Source: JBCBRD01 sp039819785
GTDB taxonomy: Bacteria; Pseudomonadota; Alphaproteobacteria; Rhizobiales; Hyphomicrobiaceae
Reading direction: 5' to 3'
Length of the DNA stretch: 64,000 bases
Assembly: GCA_039819785.1 (NCBI GenBank)
Contig: JBCBRH010000015.1
Location: 18,612 to 82,611 of the forward strand
How positions within the stretch are numbered: the first letter of the stretch is position 1; every line of letters begins with the position of its first letter. The position numbers were made by a program, and so were the translations under genes. The notes under the pieces were generated by a model. It had not been told where the DNA came from and made no database searches. It worked only from the letters and a program-made list of their open reading frames with translations. This document shows, piece after piece, positions 49,682 to 59,756 of the stretch.

Positions 49682-50194
49682 ATGTCGTGCGCAGCCTGTG
49701 TCATCGGCTTAGGTCTCGGCATCGCCTGGCTGGTGGGGGCACCTGTCCAGGCCGCTGGCTCCGACATCAATATCGAAGGCAAGCTGTCAGCCGACCAAAA
49801 GCGGCGATACGACACCTGTCGCGCGCAGGAAGCCGAGCGGGCGGAATTGCACGGTACCGGCATTGTGGCCGACATGGACAAGGGCCCGGCCTGGGCCAAA
49901 GCCAATCTTCCAGCACAGCGCCTCAGCCAGATCTTGCGATACATCCACTTGGATGAGCAGGTGAAGTTCCGCTGCGGTGATGTGTTCGCCGAAGTCAGCG
50001 TAATCGAAGCCGAAGAAGCTGCACGAATCGAGGCCGCCAGGGTCGTGGCCGCGCGAAAGGCTTACGAAGCCAGACGCGCAGAAATGCTCCGCAATATCCC
50101 CAACCCGGTTCGCAAGCCAGCCAGCCGACTAACCCGGGCGCAGACGCGCAACAACACCGCGACCCCGCCCTTACCGGTCCGGTTCCGCCGCTAG
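49682..50194 (+). CDS. Hypothetical secreted protein
   Basis: Not recognised. From ATG 49682 the protein has 170 residues: a Sec-type signal peptide (MSCAACVIGLGLGIAWLV..APVQAAG), then a globular region with two cysteines (YDTCRAQ and FRCGDVF) that could form a disulphide, then a strongly charged helix rich in Ala, Glu and Arg (about residues 110-140) and a basic, Pro-rich tail. The frame also opens from TTG 49643, but the signal peptide fits ATG 49682. Probably periplasmic. It lies between tpiA and secG. Confidence 0.7.
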   Translation: MSCAACVIGLGLGIAWLVGAPVQAAGSDINIEGKLSADQKRRYDTCRAQEAERAELHGTGIVADMDKGPAWAKANLPAQRLSQILRYIHLDEQVKFRCGDVFAEVSVIEAEEAARIEAARVVAARKAYEARRAEMLRNIPNPVRKPASRLTRAQTRNNTATPPLPVRFRR

Positions 50195-50343
50195 TCATGA
50201 AAGAACGGCTTGGCCGGGCGATAAAATTCCCCACAATCGGGCTCGAAGGCGCGCTTTTGCCACACAGTGACCTTCAAGACATGCGCAGCATCTGGAAAAC
50301 CGGTGCTGGAAACACCAAACGCTTCCGTGTATGACGGGTGCAT
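50191..50343 (-). CDS. Possible small protein opposite the secreted hypothetical
   Basis: A 50-codon frame from ATG 50343 (MHPSYTEAFGVSSTGFPDAA) ending in a stop that overlaps the convergent gene's stop. The composition looks protein-like, with aromatic and charged residues spread evenly (VTVWQKRAFEPDCGEFYRPA), and the frame extends upstream to TTG 50400. No ribosome site or family is evident, so this is a tentative call. Confidence 0.3.
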   Translation of the reverse strand: MHPSYTEAFGVSSTGFPDAAHVLKVTVWQKRAFEPDCGEFYRPAKPFFHD

Positions 50344-50475
50344 ATCGGCTGGATCAGCGCGTGTCGCACCAGCGAATGGGAAGCGTGGCCTTCCCCTCAA
50401 TCACCATAAACCCATCTACCGACCGCCTCATCGAGACGAGGCTCGCGCGCTGGGCAACTCTATTAGGAACGCCAA

Positions 50476-50862
50476 ATGGCTACAGTGGTTCTCGTCATTC
50501 ATTTGATGATTGCAGTTGCGCTGGTCGCGGTCGTGCTGCTTCAAAAATCCGAAGGCGGGGCCCTTGGTATGGGTGGCGGCGGCAGCGGCGGCGGCGGTGG
50601 CGGTTTCCTGACCGGGCGCGGCACGGCGAACCTTTTGACCAGAACGACGGCGGCGTTGGCCGGGTGCTTCTTCATGACCAGCATTCTGCTGACCATCATT
50701 GCGAACAACTCCGACCGCGCAGGCTCCATCTTCGATCGCAATTCAGGCACCGCGACAGAACAAACCGCACCCGGCGAGCCCTTAGCGCCTGAGACCGGCG
50801 GAAGCCTTTTGGATTCGTTGAAGTTGGATTCGCCAGCACCGTTGCCCAACAGTCCGAACTGA
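50476..50862 (+). CDS. secG: Preprotein translocase subunit SecG
   Basis: Accessory membrane subunit of the SecYEG translocon. Two helices (about residues 3-22 and 55-77) flank the conserved LLQKSEGGALGMGGG loop, which here carries a run of glycines. The 128 residues include a Pro-rich C-terminal tail as in other Alphaproteobacteria. TAGGA lies nine bases before the ATG. pyrG follows. Confidence 0.93.
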   Translation: MATVVLVIHLMIAVALVAVVLLQKSEGGALGMGGGGSGGGGGGFLTGRGTANLLTRTTAALAGCFFMTSILLTIIANNSDRAGSIFDRNSGTATEQTAPGEPLAPETGGSLLDSLKLDSPAPLPNSPN

Positions 50863-51059
50863 TAATCGTTCCCGCAAGCGCTGTTCTTCAGCAGTCCCAC
50901 TCAGATACCATGGCACGCTGCGCGTGTCCGCTGGGCTAAGCCCCGCCCCACCCCATCCGTTCGGGCTTGCAACATCACGGTTGCAGCTCGAATTGCCCAC
51001 GACAACGACACGCTGCCCCACTATGACGACACGCTGAAAGTCCAGCGTCACGTCGTTGA

Positions 51060-52781
<1,722 letters not shown>

Positions 52782-52860
52782 CAGCGGCGCCCTTGGCGCA
52801 CTGTTAGAAGTTCGCCGGCCGGGTTTTTGCTATAGCCGCCTTACACGTTTTTGCCCGCCG

Positions 52861-53313
52861 TCAGCGGCGTGCAAACAAACGCCCGATCAGCGATTGAGGC
52901 TTGTTCTTACGTTGAAACAGGCCCAACGCAGCCGGCTTGTGGTAGTGGCGCGCCGCCGTCACAAACCGAAGACCGGCCCGCGACCCACTTTTCCAGACAA
53001 CGCGACAGTCGAATTCGACATTTTCCAACGGGATGTAGACTGAGACCCGGTCCGGCAGGCGGCCAGCAGTCGCTGCCAAACCCCGCATTTCAATCAAGAG
53101 CCCGGTGGACGACGAGTCCCGCACGTAACAAGGCTGCGAGGCCTTGTCGCCGTTCGATGTCACGTAGGCTGCCAATTTATGTTCACGCCGCGGCGCAAAC
53201 CGTTTTTCACCGGCCCACTTCGGTGTCGCGCGGGGTCTTGCAAATTCCCTACGGCCCATACCACCGGAGAATTTGGAACCACCCGCAGCTATGCCCGCAT
53301 GCCCGAAACCCAT
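52861..53313 (-). CDS. PilZ domain protein
   Basis: A 150-residue protein with a PilZ domain, which usually binds cyclic di-GMP. The RxxxR-type motif is in EKRFAPRREHKLAAYV and the D/NxSxxG motif is DSSSTG; strands after it (VSVYIPLENVEFDCRVVWKS and RAGLRFV) complete the barrel. The N-terminus is Gly/Arg-rich with several possible starts (ATG 53313 or 53259). A basic tail follows the domain. No partner domain is present, so it is probably a c-di-GMP receptor acting by contact. Its target is unknown. Confidence 0.8.
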   Translation of the reverse strand: MGFGHAGIAAGGSKFSGGMGRREFARPRATPKWAGEKRFAPRREHKLAAYVTSNGDKASQPCYVRDSSSTGLLIEMRGLAATAGRLPDRVSVYIPLENVEFDCRVVWKSGSRAGLRFVTAARHYHKPAALGLFQRKNKPQSLIGRLFARR

Positions 53314-53503
53314 TGCACCGCTCCAACGAGGAATTACTCACTGGGCAGATCATATCCCATCAGCCTAAAGGTTTTGCTACGGGATTATCAGGCATTTGTC
53401 GCAAATCCCGAACACCACTGTTGGCCGCGAATTGGCGAGAAACCGCCAGCGATCTGAAACCACCAAGGGTCCGATCACCGGCGGATGAACCAAGCGGTAG
53501 ACC

Positions 53504-54121
53504 TCAGTAAGTTCCTGAGGCAAATGCACCTTTCACAGAGCTTACGCGCTGCTTAGGCGCAGCTTTCGGCTTTGCGACATAGCTTTTCGGCTTGTAGGCC
53601 CTTTTCTTGGCGGTCCGTTTCTTTGAAGATTTCGTCGCATACTTTTTCTTCGAAGATTTGCCGACGTACTTTTTCTTGCTCTTCGAACGTTTCGCATAGC
53701 GGCTTTTGCCGGTCGGGCGGCCCTTTGCGTTGACGCAATGGTGGAAGCGCACGCGCGATCCGTTATCGATATGAATGTGGTGCATGCCACACGAATATGT
53801 CCCAACCCCACCGGAATGGTTTTTCTTCAGCCAGGCGACCACCTGACGGTACTTGCCCTTCGGCGGGTGGAAGTCGGCAGCGCGACATGAGGCATGAAGG
53901 CTGCGTTTGCCTGACCCGGCGATCCGAGCGCCTGGGCGGTGTGTGGAGATGACCCGGATCGGGCCGAATTTGCTGCGGATCTGAGCAAGTTTTGCTTTGA
54001 TGGACCCCGGTAGACATCCCGTCCCGGCCGCCTCTGCTTGGTTTGGCCCGCTGAATGCGACTGCACCCAGCATCACGGCCAGCGCCAGTGCCCAACGCAC
54101 CGAACTGAACATAGATTTCAT
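53504..54121 (-). CDS. Secreted peptidase M15-like / DUF882 protein with lysine-rich tail
   Basis: Probable periplasmic murein-related peptidase of the D-Ala-D-Ala carboxypeptidase-like fold. ATG 54121 with CAGGAG upstream starts a clean signal peptide (MKSMFSSVRWALALAVMLGA..AEAAG). Metal-site motifs are SLHASCRAADFH and GMHHIHID. The last 65 residues are an unusual Lys/Ser/Tyr-rich repeat-like tail (SKSKKKYVGKSSKKKYATKS) with a strong positive charge that could bind peptidoglycan, lipid phosphates or nucleic acid. The frame opens earlier (GTG 54157), but the signal peptide favours 54121. Confidence 0.82.
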   Translation of the reverse strand: MKSMFSSVRWALALAVMLGAVAFSGPNQAEAAGTGCLPGSIKAKLAQIRSKFGPIRVISTHRPGARIAGSGKRSLHASCRAADFHPPKGKYRQVVAWLKKNHSGGVGTYSCGMHHIHIDNGSRVRFHHCVNAKGRPTGKSRYAKRSKSKKKYVGKSSKKKYATKSSKKRTAKKRAYKPKSYVAKPKAAPKQRVSSVKGAFASGTY

Positions 54122-54737
54122 TCGAAACACGCTCCTGAAAGTCAAAGTTGACGTCACGCACCCCCTCGCTGAGATCGTGTCTGATCCCCCGGTAAGCGAC
54201 CCGCTGGCCTTAGAGCGTTAATGCTTGAGACGGAACCACGAGTGACAAAATGTGACGCACATTAAAGTCGAATGAAGTATCGTTGAGTGAGTTTTTAATC
54301 AGAATATGCAATGTCGATAAGTCGTTTCATTGTAGGGCAAGTCGTTTCATAGCAAATCCAGTCTCCGTCAAGTCATAGCAAGACGAGTTTTGTTCTCGAA
54401 TTATTGGCGATTTGGGTGCGGTGACACGGCCGCTGTTGACAGAAAGCCGAAGAATTAAGTGCACATAGCCAACTCGACTGCCACCTCATGTCATTTCGAC
54501 GCAGACGTAGCTGCAAGTATTAAAAAGTCCGGATGGCGTTTCGCGCGATCGGGTGCGGGCCTCGCGGCGTCATCGATCCAGCGCAGCGACACGTTTGCAA
54601 CGTGCACAAGGCTTGACCGAGTTTCCCCTTGCGCCCGCATCGAGATTGATGGAGATCGGGTGTACGATCAGCCAAGCCCCGGTGATTCCTCACTTTACCA
54701 GTGATACAACGCCTGTCCTGACCCTCGGAGACCCCAC
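54122..54737. other. A+T-rich intergenic stretch with a direct repeat
   Basis: About 615 bases between divergent genes, A+T-rich from about 54220 to 54420. It contains AAGTCGTTTCAT twice, at 54319-54330 and 54339-54350 (20-base period), and a partial third AAGTCAT at 54370-54376. Nothing protein-like was found; a frame at 54459-54704 has no clear features. Confidence 0.45.
54319..54350. repeat. Twelve-base direct repeat, 20-base period
   Basis: AAGTCGTTTCAT occurs at 54319-54330 and 54339-54350. A 20-base period is close to two helical turns, so a dimeric regulator could bind both on one face of the DNA. It lies about 200 bases upstream of the M15-type gene start and 390 before the M42 gene. 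Confidence 0.6.
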
Positions 54738-55838
54738 TTGAAGGCCCTCCCCATTGACATGGAGTACCTCACACGCGTGCTCCTTCGCCTGTTGCGCACC
54801 CCTTCGCCCACAGGGCTGACGGATGCGGCGGTGCGCGTTGCGTGTGAAGAATTATCAAACCTGGGCGTTCCAATCGAATTGACGCGCCGCGGGGCCATTC
54901 GCGCAAATCTATCCGGCGTCCAGTATTCCCCTGACCGCGCCATCATCGGCCACCTGGATACCTTGGGCGCGATGGTCAAAAACCTGAAAGACAACGGCCG
55001 CCTGGAACTCACCCAGATCGGGCACTGGTCATCGCGGTTTGCCGAGGGCGCACGCTGCACGGTGATATCCGACACCGGACGGCGCTGCCGTGGGACGATC
55101 TTACCGGTCAAAGCATCGGGCCACACCTTCAATGACGAGATCGACACACTGCCCGTCAGCTGGGACACAGTCGAACTGCGCCTTGATGAACGCGTCAACA
55201 GCCGGGGTGATCTGATGCGGCTGCCAATCCATGTCGGCGATATCGTCTCGATCGACCCGAACCCGGAGCTCGCTGACAACGGTTTCATCAATTCACGCCA
55301 CCTGGACGATAAAGCCGGCGTCGCCTGCATTCTCGCAGCTACAAAAGCCATCCTCGAAAGCGGACTGACGCTACCCGTCGACTGCCATATTCTGCTGACG
55401 ATCTCCGAAGAAGTCGGCATCGGTGCAAGCCATGTGCTCCATGGCGATGTTGCGGAGATGGTCTCCGTTGATAACGGCACGCTTGCACCAGGCCAGAACA
55501 CGAGCGAGTTCGGCGTCACAATCTGCATGCAGGACATGTCCGGCCCGTACGATTGGCACCTGTCGCACAGCCTGATCGACCTTGCCCGCGAATTCGGCGT
55601 GCCCCACAGCCGCGACGTGTTCAAATACTACCGTTCGGACGGCGCATCAGCCTTGGAAGCCGGCAATGATATCCGTACGGCATTGGTCTGTTTCGGGCTT
55701 GATGCCTCACACGGCTATGAACGCGTGCATATGGATTCGCTCAGAGCGGTCGCCGATTTGCTGGCCATCTACATGCAAAGCCCGCCCGTGAACGCCAGAC
55801 AGCAAACGGGTGTCGTAACGCCCGGCGCCATGTCATGA
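54738..55838 (+). CDS. M42-family peptidase of the NAGGN osmoprotectant type
   Basis: Metallopeptidase-like hydrolase of the subfamily usually found with N-acetylglutaminylglutamine amide synthesis genes. M42 metal ligands can be seen in order: His-Asp in IGHLDTLGAM, the Asp in SRHLDDKAG, Glu-Glu in TISEEVGIGA, Asp in VSVDNGT and the late His in DASHGYERVH. 366 residues. TTG 54738 has CGGAG eight bases upstream; ATG 54759 is the alternative. The usual partners (an asparagine-synthetase-like amidotransferase and the acetyltransferase/ligase ngg) are not next to it in this window, so substrate and role are inferred only from family. Confidence 0.85.
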   Translation: MKALPIDMEYLTRVLLRLLRTPSPTGLTDAAVRVACEELSNLGVPIELTRRGAIRANLSGVQYSPDRAIIGHLDTLGAMVKNLKDNGRLELTQIGHWSSRFAEGARCTVISDTGRRCRGTILPVKASGHTFNDEIDTLPVSWDTVELRLDERVNSRGDLMRLPIHVGDIVSIDPNPELADNGFINSRHLDDKAGVACILAATKAILESGLTLPVDCHILLTISEEVGIGASHVLHGDVAEMVSVDNGTLAPGQNTSEFGVTICMQDMSGPYDWHLSHSLIDLAREFGVPHSRDVFKYYRSDGASALEAGNDIRTALVCFGLDASHGYERVHMDSLRAVADLLAIYMQSPPVNARQQTGVVTPGAMS

Positions 55839-55947
55839 CCTTTTGAATTCACGGCCTTCTGACACGTCTCCAACTATCCATTCCAACAGATGATTACGCC
55901 GCTGTATCAGCCAAGTGGTGGTGCGCGGGCGACGTGACAGTCCGTTC

Positions 55948-56886
55948 CTAGGGCAACCCCAGCACAGGCGGCAGTGCCCCATTTACCGGCGCTCCCCTTG
56001 GGATCGACGTGCCAGGAAGCCAGCCGGCATCAGTCACTTCCATCATGAATTTCTTACGGATCGCACGGCCAAAATCGCGATAGCCGTATGCTGGGAGAAC
56101 AAACGCACCGGGCCCGCCCATCACGTGGGCGGTGTACCATTTCTCCATCGTTGTCATTTCGGTATCCGGACCAACCGCCAAACCATATCCCGGCTTGCGA
56201 TAGGCCCCGACGCCGACAGTGTCATTTTCACCCGGGATCATGATCGGATTGCCGTTGATCATCACGCCGCTTTTGATCAGCCGGTCACGGGCCTCATCGA
56301 CCTGGGGCGCAGGCGTGCAATTGTCGATGCCATCGCTCGACACATCCAAGACCACGCGCCGCGCCCGTTTGGGCATGGAGGGAAGAATGGTTTCATTCAC
56401 AATCCGCAGCATCCGCGCCAGACACGTGAACTCTCCACCCTGCTGGGGGACGTTTCGGACCAGGTTTGCTGCAGCACGCGCATCAGCCGGCGATGCGATC
56501 CACGTCCATGGCACGATGACCGTCGGGCTATCGGCCCATGCGATCATCATGAACAAAATCCGTCCAAGCGGCGCACTAACGATAGCCCCTATGACATCCG
56601 GGTCCTCGAGCGCGCGCGCGATCCCTTCCATTTGAAGGGCATACCGTTCCTCATCAACGGACTGCGAAACATCCACTGAAATGATCAGTGCCGTGTCGAC
56701 CTCTGCCTTTGGCCGCGTATCCAGATACGACGGCAGCCCCTGCGCGGCGGCAGGTGTCGATCCACCGACCCCCAATCCTCCGCCAAGACCAAAGCCTGTC
56801 ATGACCAGCACGAGGCAAAGGCCACCTGTGAAAAGAGTTCGCCACCCGCCCATGCCCCGGCGCGCCCGCTTTGGTTCACAACCCAT
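55948..56886 (-). CDS. DUF1194 (von Willebrand A-like) secreted protein
   Basis: ATG 56886 with AAGGAGAG seven bases upstream gives 312 residues with an N-terminal hydrophobic signal or anchor (LFTGGLCLVLVMTGFGLGGG). The remainder is a vWA-like DUF1194 domain: strand ALIISVDVSQSVDEERY carries the DxSxS MIDAS motif, with later strands VVLDVSSDGIDNC. The family is periplasmic and of unknown function. The open frame extends to 57027, but those extra residues look unlike a protein. It is divergent from kdsA. Confidence 0.85.
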   Translation of the reverse strand: MGCEPKRARRGMGGWRTLFTGGLCLVLVMTGFGLGGGLGVGGSTPAAAQGLPSYLDTRPKAEVDTALIISVDVSQSVDEERYALQMEGIARALEDPDVIGAIVSAPLGRILFMMIAWADSPTVIVPWTWIASPADARAAANLVRNVPQQGGEFTCLARMLRIVNETILPSMPKRARRVVLDVSSDGIDNCTPAPQVDEARDRLIKSGVMINGNPIMIPGENDTVGVGAYRKPGYGLAVGPDTEMTTMEKWYTAHVMGGPGAFVLPAYGYRDFGRAIRKKFMMEVTDAGWLPGTSIPRGAPVNGALPPVLGLP

Positions 56887-57042
56887 CAGCTCTCCTTGAA
56901 AGGTCGCCGTCCACGACCCGATCGCGCCCAGGCTTGCAGCGACCGGGCCATTGTGTGAGTAGCTGACCATGTGATGCATCCTGGAGCAACATAGGACGCA
57001 ACTTTTCGGTCTAAGGACCAATAACAACAGGGCCGCTTTCAG

Positions 57043-57903
57043 ATGGCAGCAGATACAGCCTCAACCGTCAACGCAACGGTCAGTGCCGGGAACGTCACGT
57101 TCGCTAACACGGCTCCGATCAGTATTTTTGCCGGGCCATGTCAGCTTGAAAGCCGGCAACACGCCTTGGAAATGGCGCACGCGTTGAAAGAAATCGCGCA
57201 GGCCTGTGACATCGGATTGGTCTACAAAACGTCTTACGACAAGGCCAACCGGACATCTCTGGCGGGCAAGCGTGGCTTGGGCATGGATGCCGCACTGCCC
57301 ATTTTCGCTGAAGTCCGTGAAAGCCTCGGGCTCCCTGTTGTGACCGACGTCCACGAGCCCGACCATTGCGCTGACGTGGCCCAGGCCGTCGATGTCCTGC
57401 AGATCCCGGCGTTCTTGTGCCGGCAAACAGACTTGCTGATCGCAGCAGCCAAGACCGGCAAGGTCGTAAAAATCAAAAAGGGCCAGTTCCTTGCCCCCTG
57501 GGACATGAAAAATGTTGTGGCGAAGGTCGCCCAATCCGGGAACCCCAACATTTTGCTGACGGAGCGCGGGGCATCATTCGGCTACAACACGTTGGTCTCC
57601 GATATGCGTGCGCTTCCCATCATGGCATCCATCGGTTGTCCGGTGATCTTTGATGCGACGCACTCGGTCCAACAGCCGGGTGGACAAGGCACATCCTCAG
57701 GAGGGGATCGCACATTCGTCCCTGTTCTTGCGAGGGCCGCCGTCGCGGTCGGTATCGCGGGGCTTTTTATCGAAACGCATCAGGACCCCGACAACGCGCC
57801 ATCAGATGGTCCGAACATGGTCCCGTTGAACCAGTTTGAGGCGCTGATCAGGAGCCTCCAGGACATCGACGCCGTGGTCAAAAAACAAAAAAACGCGGCC
57901 TGA
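57043..57903 (+). CDS. kdsA: 3-deoxy-8-phosphooctulonate synthase
   Basis: Condenses arabinose 5-phosphate with PEP to KDO-8-phosphate for LPS core synthesis. Landmarks: [64 protein letters not shown] and the [14 protein letters not shown] motif. 286 residues with a short Ala/Thr-rich N-terminus. In relatives eno follows; here a terminator-like structure spans the stop codon and unrelated genes follow. Confidence 0.96.
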   Translation: MAADTASTVNATVSAGNVTFANTAPISIFAGPCQLESRQHALEMAHALKEIAQACDIGLVYKTSYDKANRTSLAGKRGLGMDAALPIFAEVRESLGLPVVTDVHEPDHCADVAQAVDVLQIPAFLCRQTDLLIAAAKTGKVVKIKKGQFLAPWDMKNVVAKVAQSGNPNILLTERGASFGYNTLVSDMRALPIMASIGCPVIFDATHSVQQPGGQGTSSGGDRTFVPVLARAAVAVGIAGLFIETHQDPDNAPSDGPNMVPLNQFEALIRSLQDIDAVVKKQKNAA

Positions 57904-57929
57904 ACCGCGCCTTCGAGAGTTTTGTTTTT
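57881..57929 (+). terminator. Terminator-like structure spanning the kdsA stop
   Basis: AAAAACAAAA (57881-57890) can pair with TTTTGTTTTT (57920-57929), enclosing CGCGG/CCGCG around the kdsA stop codon. The A-run/T-run arms and central GC stem suggest an intrinsic terminator that uses the last codons of the gene. Confidence 0.5.
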
Positions 57930-57999
57930 CGCGACGTTGGAACACGCCACTTTGACCGCCCGCGTATACCGCAGGTGGTGGCCTTGCGGCGACGAACGG

Positions 58000-58161
58000 T
58001 TAGCGGCTTGCGACCGTGTAGCAGCCGGTCGCATGGCACGACGGTCCTGATGAGAAGCTGGCGGCTTCAATGGCTGCGATGCTCATCGACGTGGTCAAAA
58101 ATCCAGCCGCGACGAAAAACGCAGCAGCACAAAGAGCATTCCAAAAGCGGTCAACAGACAT
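58000..58161 (-). CDS. Small secreted protein (53 residues)
   Basis: A short frame from ATG 58161 with GAGGAG 8-13 bases upstream, ending TAA at 58000. The product has a clear signal-peptide-like start: SVDRFW, then a hydrophobic core (NALCAAAFFVAAGFLTTSMS), an Ala-X-Ala-type cleavage region and a mature part of about 20 residues with two cysteines (SSGPSCHATGCYTVASR). The good ribosome site, signal sequence and paired cysteines argue for a real gene. No family is recognised. It lies between kdsA and the FAD oxidoreductase operon and points toward kdsA. Confidence 0.6.
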   Translation of the reverse strand: MSVDRFWNALCAAAFFVAAGFLTTSMSIAAIEAASFSSGPSCHATGCYTVASR

Positions 58162-58406
58162 GGTCCTGGCTCCTCAATAAGTCCCAAATGATCAGGCCGG
58201 CCTCGCAAAACGCATAAAGACTGGGATACTTACAGGCGCAGACCCGCTAGTGACCCATTGCGACGCGATGCCGCAATTGTGACGACTCGGAGGCAAGTCT
58301 GCAAGCGATTAATGGGCGTTAGTAAATACGATGTGAATTTTACGGACCGAGGTGCGACTGGGTTACACGTTGCGCACTCGGCCTAATAAGGGGGCGGAAA
58401 AACGGT
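58162..58406. other. Intergenic region upstream of the FAD oxidoreductase operon
   Basis: About 245 bases that must hold promoters for the small secreted gene (leftward) and for the FAD oxidoreductase operon (rightward). TGATCA (58189) followed 20 bases later by TAAAGA recalls the RpoE-ChrR promoter but has the wrong spacing. Nothing else was identified. Confidence 0.35.
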
Positions 58407-59756
58407 TTGCGCATAGCGGTTATTGGCAGCGGAATTACCGGGCTGGGCGCAGCCTGGCTCTTGGCTAAATCCCACGAGGTTACGGTTTTCGAGGAGAACG
58501 CCCATTTCGGCGGACATGCGAACACCGTAGACGTCGAAGAACCTGCCGGGCCACTCGCAGTCGACACGGGCTTCATCGTCTACAACACAGCCTGTTACCC
58601 GAACCTGATCGCCCTATTCGACAAACTCGATGTACCAACAGCCCCCACCGAAATGAGCTTTGCCGTCTCGCTTGGTGATGGCGCGTTCGAGTATTCAGGC
58701 AATGGCTTATCAGGCCTTTTCGGTCAGCCCAGCAACCTGCTGAGCCCGACACATTGGCGCATGACATTCGACATTATCCGGTTTTTCAAAGCCGCCAGCG
58801 CGCTTGATCTGGCCTCGCACGATCCAGACGAAACACTGGGCCAATGGCTTGATCAAAATGGATATTCGTCCGCATTCACGAAACGCCACATCTTGCCCAT
58901 GGCCGCCGCCATCTGGTCTGCGCCAGCAGATCGTATGCTGGAATTTCCAATTGCGGCGTTTGCCCGCTTTTTTGGAAACCATGGCCTGCTGCAGGTCGCA
59001 GACCGCCCAGCGTGGCGAACTGTTCGCGGCGGCAGTCGGGAATACGTATCCCGCATCCGCAATGACTGCCAGGCAGCGTTCAGAGGTGATGATGCGGTGA
59101 CGGCCATCCGGCGGGTCAAAGCCGGGGTGGAGGTGAAAACCGCCGCTGGGCATGTCGAATGCTTCGACCAGGCCGTCATCGCAACGCATGCTGATACGGC
59201 GTTAGGGCTCATAAAGGACCCCGATGATGTCGAGCGTAATCTCCTGCAGCCCTTCCGCTATGAACAAAACCGGGCTGTCTTGCACACGGATGACGCGCTC
59301 ATGCCGCGCCGTAAAAGGCTCTGGACCAGCTGGAACTACTTGAGTGACGATGACGCCGGTGGGTCTTTGGCCGTAACGTATTGGATGAACAAGCTGCAGC
59401 CGCTCCCCACCACCACGGACTATTTTGTGACGTTAAACCCGCGCCGGCCCATCCAGGAGAAAAAGGTGCTGCGAAGCATCACGTATCAGCACCCCCTCTT
59501 CGATACTCTGGCGATGAATGCGCAGAAGGACCTGTGGGAGCTGCAGGGGCAAAACGGCCTGTGGTTCGCCGGAAGCTATTTTGGCTATGGTTTCCATGAA
59601 GATGGGCTGCAAGCCGGCTTGGCCGTGGCAGAAGATCTCGGCGGAATACCCCGCCCGTGGAGCGTAGCAGACGCGCGTGCCCGGGTTCTTGCAACAGGAG
59701 CGCATCAATCCGCGAACACAGCTTCAGGGTCTGCCGTAATGGAAGCAGCCGAATGA
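58407..59756 (+). CDS. NAD(P)/FAD-dependent oxidoreductase (amine-oxidase family)
   Basis: Flavoprotein whose N-terminal dinucleotide fold is RIAVIGSGITGLGAAWLL, with the FAD ribose-binding Glu in VTVFEENAHFGGHA. It belongs to the family that travels with DUF1365 and cyclopropane-fatty-acid synthase genes; the substrate is not established but is probably a membrane fatty acid or related lipid. TTG 58407 is the start, with a G-rich ribosome site upstream. 449 residues. The stop overlaps the next start as ATGA. Confidence 0.9.
   Translation: MRIAVIGSGITGLGAAWLLAKSHEVTVFEENAHFGGHANTVDVEEPAGPLAVDTGFIVYNTACYPNLIALFDKLDVPTAPTEMSFAVSLGDGAFEYSGNGLSGLFGQPSNLLSPTHWRMTFDIIRFFKAASALDLASHDPDETLGQWLDQNGYSSAFTKRHILPMAAAIWSAPADRMLEFPIAAFARFFGNHGLLQVADRPAWRTVRGGSREYVSRIRNDCQAAFRGDDAVTAIRRVKAGVEVKTAAGHVECFDQAVIATHADTALGLIKDPDDVERNLLQPFRYEQNRAVLHTDDALMPRRKRLWTSWNYLSDDDAGGSLAVTYWMNKLQPLPTTTDYFVTLNPRRPIQEKKVLRSITYQHPLFDTLAMNAQKDLWELQGQNGLWFAGSYFGYGFHEDGLQAGLAVAEDLGGIPRPWSVADARARVLATGAHQSANTASGSAVMEAAE

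Noticed and set aside
58189..58220. TGATCA followed by TAAAGA, similar to an RpoE-ChrR promoter
   Set aside because: The spacer is 20 bases instead of about 18 and both elements deviate from the consensus; it also lies nearly 190 bases before the operon.
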